Shown here in pieces: positions 56,851 to 64,000 of a stretch of DNA of 64,000 nucleotides. Made by a program: the position numbers and the translations under genes. The notes beneath the pieces are model-generated. The model searched no databases. It had not been told where the DNA came from and worked only from the letters and a program-made list of their open reading frames with translations. Source of the DNA: Ctena decussata (taxonomy: Eukaryota; Mollusca; Bivalvia; Lucinida; Lucinidae). Position 1 is the first letter of the stretch, and every line of letters begins with the position of its first letter. Location of the stretch: NCBI GenBank assembly GCA_963989385.1, contig OZ022506.1, forward strand, positions 23,251,903-23,315,902. Reading direction: 5' to 3'.

Positions 56851-58500
56851 TAATGAAAAAAAAAAAAGAACAAAATATAGGTCCTGGTTAATTTCAATAT
56901 TTTCTCACACAATTACATGTACAGTACTTTTTAGGCTCCTAATTATTCAGAAGGTTTATGAGACACCTCTGCACATCTGCACGATGGCACTTTACCGGGT
57001 CAATGCGATGTGCACCACCATTCTTTGCAGCCAAAATAGGAGATAACATTTTGGCAGGTGTGTAAACTGATATGCACTAACTGGCTGGTTTACATATTAA
57101 GGTAGACGAATGGTGAATAAAGATATTGGTGGGGCATTCATTTCTTTATACCAGCTGAATAACCCAAAGGGCTATAAAACATTTGGATAAGAAAAGAAAA
57201 TTTTTCACCGTTTTGTTTTCCTAAAAAACAAACTTTTGTATTTATACATACTTTTTTTACACATTTTCCATTAAAATTCATGTCTCTAGCACAAGGATGC
57301 ACTTTCATTTCTGCAAATCATATAATCTTTAATATAGGGTATTTGAAACAGACTGGTTAGAAAAATTGCAATTATCTTGATTATAAGTATATTTTTACAC
57401 TTTTTTAAAAAATGCAAGAAAATTGAATTTCATGAAAAACGTTATGAAAAATATATTCAATCGATGGGGCATGCTTATGCATATTGTTTTAGTAAAACTT
57501 ACATTGTTTGATACAGAATAAAACTAAAAAAACAAACATTTCACCGTTTTGTTTCCTAGAAAAACAACGTTTAAGTTCAAAAATGTCCCCAAAAATGACT
57601 GTCCAAATACTGCACCTGCTGCAAACACAGCCAGTCCTTGCCCTGTTATTTATTTTCCTGTTGTTCCGGGTCTACCATAGAGTAATGCCTCAAAAATGCG
57701 CAGATGGAATTGAAATTGTAAAGACCTTGTTCACTCTGGTTCCTAAGGAACAGTCTGATCACGGTTTCCACTGTTTATACAGACGTATCTGCCCGAAAAC
57801 TTAGGATCTTTATGGTAGGCATTGTAAGTGTGTATATATTCCATAGTTGATTGATTCACCATGAACAAGAACTCTGTTATGTGTTTTTATAAGTCGATAC
57901 AGAGTTATTGTGTATCTAAATACCTTAATGAACTTTGCTATGAATAACAGCTGACTTGCCTCAGCTATGAACTACAGCTGCTTCATACGAATTTAAAAGA
58001 GCTACATCGACATGATCACTCACCATTGAATTTATCGGTATGCTGACAAACTGGCCATACATTTTTTATCTTGACCTCTTTACTGATAGAATCTGTCATT
58101 TTAGGGCTATCAGCTCTTTTATATAACAGAACCGTGAGCGTTCTCAGGTTCGGCACCAAAACCATTGGATTAATAAATGGCCTTAATGTTTAAACCTATG
58201 TTGTGCAGGAGTTACCTATAAGAGACAATGCCACATGCTCCTCTCTCTCTCTCTCTCTCTATCCTGATTCAGCATTGAAAGGACCTCTGACGGTTGTAAT
58301 GTTAATTTGCCAAAAGAATAAGTCAAAATTAAATTTTTGATATACCCAAGAATTTCTCTTGAAATTTGTTGCTCTCAACTTCCCCTAACTGGCTATGAAT
58401 TTAATTTCTAATTTTTTAGCACATAAACTTCAAATTTTGGTGGAAAAAGCTAACTTTTATAATTAAACATAATGGAAACAGGAAAAGTTTTTTAAAGATA
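56851..58500. other. no gene recognised; one weak ORF
   Basis: The plus-strand ORF at 57508-57804 (98 codons) contains a hydrophobic helix-like segment (P-V-L-A-L-L-F-I-F-L-L-F) and a C-terminus ending R-R-I-C-P-K-T. I cannot relate it to a family, and a repeat origin is possible. (CT)n microsatellite at 58240-58261. Confidence 0.3.
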
Positions 58501-58603
58501 CTTTCCCCCCGTGCCTCAGTTAGCCACTTTGCATGTATGTGTGTTCTATCATAATACACGTTATATGTGAGTGGCTTGCTGAGGCACGAGGGGGAAAGAT
58601 AGT
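58501..58603. mobile_element. short foldback element (GTGCCTCAGTTAGCCAC arms)
   Basis: CCCCCGTGCCTCAGTTAGCC at the left and GGCTTGCTGAGGCACGAGGGG at the right pair imperfectly around a 50-nt loop. Confidence 0.55.
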
Positions 58604-59908
58604 CTGCAGCTGAAAAACTGAAAAAGTGGGTAGGGTACTTACACCCTTTATATCTAAAAATAGGCTAAAGTCCTTATTATTGAAAAAAATATTACACGAT
58701 ATCAGTAACAGTAGTGTGTACGTCAGTTTTAGCATAGTTATCAATTAAAATTTCGAAATATTAGAAAACCGAAAAAAATGGACTTATTTTCAGAAACTGA
58801 AAAATTAACCTACCCCTCTTGATAAAAACGGTTTAAGTTAGTCTAGAGGCATGACAATTTTTCAAAATTACTGTTAAAATGTCTTTATAGTACACACGTC
58901 TACATATTAATGCCAAATATTTCAACTTTTGCTGCCCGAGGAAGGTGCAATATTTTGTCGAAAAATAGGCAAATATGCATTGATACTGCCAGAGGTCCTT
59001 CATTTGAAAAAAATCAAAACAAAACAAACAAAATTTTGCATCGATAATATGTATCTCTGTCATTGTTTTTTTACCGGCTTTCCATAGAACGAAGTTGCAA
59101 GCCAAAACTCTGATCCGGGCTACTTTTGGAGACATTCTGACCAAGAGCGCTTACAAAATAATCCGCTCCATCGAAAACCGGCTTAGATCATACAACATAC
59201 TACAGTGATGTGCCAAAATGAGTCACTACCCTCTGAATCCCCAGAGACTTTTGTGTATTTTAACATTTTAGTTTTATTCATTTCATAGCAGATAACCGAA
59301 GTTATCATTATCAAATTTATATAGCCTTAAAGAAAAATGCACGCATGAATGAAAACTAATTATTTAGTGTGTTTTTTTTTCTTATAAAAAATCAAAATAA
59401 ACTGAATGAAATGCAGCAGTTTTTGAACCTGAACCCCCAAATAATATTGACGTCAGTGGAGACGGCGCAAAAACTGAAGAAAAATAATAAAAAAATAGAT
59501 TTCAATGGGCTGCTTCTTCCAGTTTACTAAAGAGACAAAGGCGAAAAATATGAAAGTTTTGTTTTAATTTTTCCAAGCATTTAGCTTTATATTAGTGTTA
59601 TTTCAGTTAAATCAAAGAGAGGGCAAAAGGTAATCAATGTTTATCCATTGTCTAATATTTCCGTGTCGCTTATTTTTGAGCCGGTTTTGCGGTCAAAGCT
59701 GTCATAGTTTGCCCTGGTTTATTATGTACGCACGGCAAAAGTAGAATGAGATAGGAAAATTTGATGCAATAACTGCCAGAATTCGCTCCATGAAAACCCG
59801 GCTCCAAGATAAAGTAATCATCTAACCGAATAAGTACTCTTAGCTCTGTTTCATCTATTTCGCAATGAATTATGCCAATTGCATATTCACACATACAGAT
59901 CAGAAAAA
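58604..59908. other. no gene recognised
   Basis: AT-rich sequence with several weak minus-strand ORFs (for example 58833-59144, 59670-60002). None shows splice signals or domain motifs. Confidence 0.45.
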
Positions 59909-60060
59909 CAGGGTTCAAGGTTATAAAACTTGAGTATAATCTCAAATTCAAAATAAAGCACACTGATTGGCTACTTCCGAGCATGTGCTCGGAAGCAGCC
60001 AAACAGTGTGCTTTATTTTGAATTTAAGAATGTACTCAAGTTTTATAACCTCGGGGCCTG
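59909..60060. mobile_element. foldback MITE (AGGTTATAAAACTTGAG ends), copy 2
   Basis: More symmetrical copy: AAGGTTATAAAACTTGAGTA at the left, complement at the right. The centre CCGAGCATGTGCTCGG is itself a perfect palindrome. Confidence 0.82.
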
Positions 60061-61573
60061 GCTTATTGGTGTTATTTTTATTCTATTCTTAGCGAAGTAA
60101 TGAAAATCATTTACAACGGGTTAAACGGTAATAAAATCAAATGATATCAAAATTTTACCAACTACAGTAAAGGAATAGTCAATACTGTCAACTCTCGAAA
60201 CCTCAACTTCGAGGCTCATCTTAAACTCTTGATAATTCTAAGAAAATTTTCTTGTCCCAGAACATGTACTTTGAGATACCAACAGTTTGATATTTCAGGA
60301 GTTGAAATGTAAATGAAACACGAAACGTTTTTTCTCTATATTATTTGATATTAGGGGGTTCTTTGATATATAACTTTTTGAGAAAACGAAAGAGACAGCG
60401 AGAGTCAGCTGTTTATGATTTTACAAATATTTTATTCGCAGAAAATATATTTTGACTAATATAATTTTCTGTGTATCTAACAGAACTACCCATCTGCTAC
60501 GACCTCATTTCCAAAAGGTCAGATTGCAGATGATTTTGTTTGTTTGAGATGAAGCATTTTTTTGCAATATTCAGCATTTAAATTAGTGCTTCTGTGCTTC
60601 TTAACCCTTATTTTGTTATAGTAAGAACTTAAATACTGATTGAAATGGCATTTGAAAGGAAAGGAGAGGAAGGCGTGCCAAAGACATCTCAGGTAACACT
60701 CTTTGTAACTCTTATAAAAAATGATCTTATAGGCCAAAAAGTTAATCTAAGCGGGATTATGCTTCTCCATTTTTGAAATGTTGTTTGACCCTGGCAAGTT
60801 CCTCTTGCAAGTGGCATTCTTTTTTAATGCCCCTGGCTATCGTATTTCGTAGGCACTTGGAGCTGAGGTAGCGCAATGAAGGACGCCTGCGCTCTTTTGC
60901 ATACTTAATTATATTCAATAAGCGCGCCTATAGCTATAGGCGCGCTTAATGAATATAATGAAGTATATCAATTTCTATTTTCGCGATTTCCTATTTACCT
61001 CAAAATACGTTTCCCTAGCAGCTGGTCCTACTGTTCATAAATTCTTTTGCAAATTAGTGCAAATATGGAATTGAAAGTTACGATTCGTAAATGATACGTG
61101 CTCATAAGTTCAATTATCATTTATTCTTTCTCAATTGAAAATACGGATATCGCATATCCTTACCCGCTCTTAATTAAGCTTATTGCCTAGTTATTCCAGC
61201 AAAAACAACCTGCAAAGTTCAACAAAAGTTTATGTCTTTTGTGTTGACCATTTCCGACTAATTTATAAAAACCTATATTAGTCCTGCATGTTCCTGTTTA
61301 AGCTAATCATGGGGCGGGTGTTGAGGTGAAACTTGGGCCATCGCTGAGGTTCTCATCTTCCAAGAAATACAAACAGGGAGCAAAAGGTTAAGACGAATGA
61401 AAAAAAAACAATCAAGGGTTGGCTTCTGTCCCATTTCTGCATTACTTAGCGTTGAATCAGCATTGAATCAACGTTGATTAAAAATGGCAGACTCGGTTTG
61501 GCTGATTCTGCTCAGGTCCAGAAATTACTAGCACCGGCAAAGGCAAAGCACAATCTTCAGAATAAATTTAAAA
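60061..61573. other. no gene recognised; 66-bp palindrome
   Basis: Nearly perfect loop-free palindrome at 60901-60966 (centre CTATAGCTATAG, flanked by AAGCGCGC/GCGCGCTT). Otherwise AT-rich. Confidence 0.5.
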
Positions 61574-61811
61574 TGAGCCGCGACGTGAGAAAACCAATAA
61601 AGTGGTTGTGCGCCCAGCGCAGACTCAGATCAGCCTGGGAAGTCACCCAGTCTGATCAGACTCTTCGCTAAACGTTTAAAGAGTAGCTAAGGGTCTAAGC
61701 TACCTCCATGCGGACAGCGAAGACTCTGATCAGACTGGGCGGATGCCCAGGATGAACTGAGTCTGCGTTGGGCGCACAACCACTTTGTTGGTTTTGTCGT
61801 GTCGCGGCTCA
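61574..61811. mobile_element. foldback MITE, copy 15
   Basis: Full-length 238-bp copy: TGAGCCGCGACGTGAGAAAA to TTGTCGTGTCGCGGCTCA. Confidence 0.9.
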
Positions 61812-62327
61812 AATTGATTTCGTGGTCCCACTGGACTAAACAAGCATGAACGTTATTATACTGCTCAAAATAAGTAAGGGATATTAAGACATTTAAAGCA
61901 GCAGAAGTAAGGAAAATAAGTAAATGAATATTAAACTGTGATAATTCATAAAACAAATATTCACAGAGACGCTCAATATAAATATTGAAACGATTAAGCT
62001 TGCCATGTGACCTAGAGTAAATTGGAAGTAGACAAGGGGTCGCCACCCAAATTTCACACGGATCCAACACAGCAATGACTAATAACATTTATGGAAACTT
62101 TACTAAGACAGACGCCTAATGCCTCAGTTAACAAGACACAGATACTTTTTTTATGCGGTTTTAACACAGGAGAAAATGATAGGCGTAAAAGATACCATTG
62201 TGTGGTGAATTGTCTCACATATTGTGACATTTGTAACAGCCCTACACCTTAAATAACGCAATAAAGCCTACCAAAGTAGGTGTTTTCAGTTTAGAAAATT
62301 ATGGAGAATTTTATTGTACACAGAATC
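61812..62327. other. no gene recognised
   Basis: The minus-strand ORF at 61687-62088 runs across a MITE end and is not a gene. Confidence 0.5.
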
Positions 62328-62705
62328 TGAGGGTCCAACATTGCGTACAAGGACCATATAACCAATGAGGAGGTTCGCAGAAAAATCCAAGCAGCCATTT
62401 GAGATTATGATGAACTCCTGACGCTGGTGAAGAAACGGAAACTAAGGTGGTTTGGCCACGTCTGAAGGTCTTCTGGTTTAGCAAAGACAATTCTACAGGG
62501 CACAGTGAAAGGAAAAAGAAGAACAGGTAGACAGAAGAAGAGGTGGGAAGACAATATTAAAGAGTGTACAGGGATGGATTTGCCGGCTCAGCTAGGGCAA
62601 CTGAAAACAGGAAAAGGTGGAAAGGGATTGTTTCGAAGTCATCTGTGGTACCCAAATGACCTAGTAAGGTTATGGGATAGAATAGAATAGAAATCAATAA
62701 AAAAA
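62328..62705 (+). mobile_element. RTE-type LINE tail (decayed)
   Basis: In one frame from about 62345: A-Y-K-D-H-I-T-N-E-E-V-R-R-K-I-Q-A-A-I, a stop, Y-D-E-L-L-T-L-V-K-K-R-K-L-R-W-F-G-H-V, a stop, then S-S-G-L-A-K-T-I-L-Q-G-T-V-K-G-K-R-R-T-G-R-Q-K-K-R-W-E-D-N-I-K-E. This is the C-terminal tail of RTE/BovB-like reverse-transcriptase proteins. Two in-frame stops and a changed C-terminus after W-E-D show that it is dead. It ends in an (AATAG)n/A-rich tail. Confidence 0.82.
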
Positions 62706-62839
62706 AAACAATGTAGGTGCACTCATTTACCTCAAACATTGCAAGTCATATAAAGGTTTGAATTTCGTTAAAATTTGGGTGCCTTGCTGCCATTCGTTAC
62801 CTGGTTTTCAAAAGGAAAGTAAGAAAACACACATATATA

Positions 62840-63049
62840 TGAGCCCGCGAAACGAGAAAACCAACAAAGTGGTTGTGCGTCCAGCACAGACTCTGATCAG
62901 CCTGGGCATCCCGCCCAGTCTGATCAGACTCTTTGCTAAGCGCTTAAAATGTAGCTTAGGGCCTAAGCTACCGCCAACGCGGACAGCGAAGACTGTGATC
63001 AGACTGGGGGTAGACAACCACTTTGTTGGTTTTGTCGTGTCGCGGCTCA
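62840..63049. mobile_element. foldback MITE, copy 16 (right arm shortened)
   Basis: TGAGCCCGCGAAACGAG start and CGTGTCGCGGCTCA end. About 30 bp of the right arm (GGATGCCCAGGCTGATCTGA region) is deleted. Confidence 0.88.
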
Positions 63050-63207
63050 ATATAGTTAACTGAACGATGTATATGGGTTTCTGCACCATCATCTGTTAGC
63101 GATAATCATTGTAGAACTCATCAAAAATAATAAACGGAGTGGACGCCCGCTAGATGCTACCGATTAAGAAACGGCCTCTAGTATACTGTGATAGGCGTAT
63201 TCAGGCG

Positions 63208-63420
63208 GATGAATGGATGGATGGATGGATGACATGCGGTTTTACAGCCCTTTAAACAGCATTTCAGTCAGATCGAGCCGACGGAAGACTGATAATGAAA
63301 GGCTGTGTGCAATATATTGACATGTATTCCGCCTCCAGCAGAATCTGAACCTGAATGGCTAGCTTTTTATACCAGCTATTAAACCGTTGAACTACGGGGA
63401 CTCCCTGTATTCTAGTGGAA
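63208..63420 (-). mobile_element. tRNA-derived SINE with CCAT tail, minus strand
   Basis: Read on the minus strand: GTCCCCGTAGTTCAACGGTT (box A region), TTCAGGTTCAGATTCTGCTG (box B region), a core with GACTGAAATGCTGTTTAAAG, and a (CCAT)n tail (plus strand GGAT at 63212-63231). It resembles the SINE at 9893-10115 in tail and layout. Confidence 0.65.
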
Positions 63421-64000
63421 AAAGTAGCAAATATTCTGGACGTTTCACACGGAATTATTTTAGCACCTTTATATGCCACTTTAGTATATGCGAGCTAACG
63501 GTCTGTATGAATCCCATATAAGGTAAAGGTTTCCCATAGCTCAAAGAAACAGAGAAAATATGAGGTTTCCTCTAGCATAGAGAAATCCCATGGTGATAGT
63601 AAATGTCATCTTTTATGCAACACACTGTTAAAGCGGGGCGTCTCGTACTTTTAAAAGAGACCTGGCTTGGGACCATTACTTTAAGTTAGGAAACAAACCG
63701 CGAAGTCGTCAGTGCATAGGGTCGGGTTCGCTGAGGCGCTAGAAGTTCAAGAAGCATTCCTCTACTGGCATAGTGATGACACTGTATTTTGGACGCCATA
63801 AGAGTATGTCTATTGGAGAACAGGCGGTCACTATGTACGTACTTGTTCAGTTAAAATCGCAGGAACTCGTGGAAAATTCTCTAAAGGAGTTCTTCAGCAA
63901 GACAATGCAAGAGATTATAATGTTGCACGGTTTCACTGAATGCCATACAAGGGATGATTGATACGTTTTGAGCCTTGCTCAGGATGAGTTTGGCAGGGTT
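63421..64000. other. no gene recognised
   Basis: A 62-codon plus-strand ORF (63773-63961) reads M-M-T-L-Y-F-G-R-H-K-S-M-S-I-G-E-Q-A-V-T and cannot be assigned. Confidence 0.4.

Noticed and set aside
57508..57804. Small membrane-protein gene
   Set aside because: One hydrophobic stretch in a 98-codon ORF, without splice signals, promoter or recognised family; kept only as a weak ORF in the region note.
61474..61671. ORFs ending in L-R-S-A-W..S-D-Q-T-L-R (also near 27188, 42478, 62758-63092, 61687-62088)
   Set aside because: All are translations of the same foldback MITE in various frames.

Overview
The window looks like nuclear DNA of a bivalve mollusc, probably a heterodont clam. It is AT-rich. 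Its genes are split into short exons with GT/AG introns of 1-9 kb. Most of the rest is repeats of bivalve type: foldback MITEs, tandem-repeat elements, tRNA-derived SINEs and 5'-truncated LINE tails. No operon, CRISPR array, bacterial gene or rRNA is seen. The species assignment is inference from repeat style.

Two host genes can be reconstructed. (1) A plus-strand gene has five phase-compatible exons (3203-3333, 4662-5079, 12348-12506, 20479-20644, 30062-30273). Together they give 361 codons, open at the 5' side, ending in a C-terminal MYND zinc finger and a stop. Its four introns hold most of the repeats in the left half. (2) A minus-strand gene has a signal-peptide exon (CDS 54388-55566) and a second ectodomain exon (44577-45278), joined in phase 0. 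It encodes a cysteine-rich extracellular region with a somatomedin-B-like cluster. It resembles the N-terminus of molluscan secretin/adhesion-like receptors, but no seven-helix exon is visible in the window. The two genes converge.

Layout. 1-3.2 kb: a hammerhead-ribozyme-like motif, a 1.4-kb palindrome and a SINE. 3.2-30.3 kb: the MYND gene, with long-inverted-repeat elements (8.37-10.75, 20.76-25.05 and 27.5-28.2 kb), a TACGT-rich element (17.3-18.4 kb) and two tandem arrays in its introns. 30.3-44.5 kb: intergenic repeats, including two tandem arrays with AGGTCA-type sites and a LINE tail inserted in a MITE. 44.5-55.6 kb: the receptor-like gene, with MITE copies beside its exon edges. 55.8-64 kb: sparse repeats with no recognised gene.

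The commonest repeat is a roughly 238-bp foldback MITE with TGAGCCGCGAC ends, present as 16 full or partial copies. Two copies are split by LINE tails from different elements, which gives a relative insertion order. I found no clear new defence or biosynthetic system. The most useful items are the two reconstructed genes, the nested insertions, the ribozyme motif, the large inverted repeats and the nuclear-receptor-like half-site arrays.
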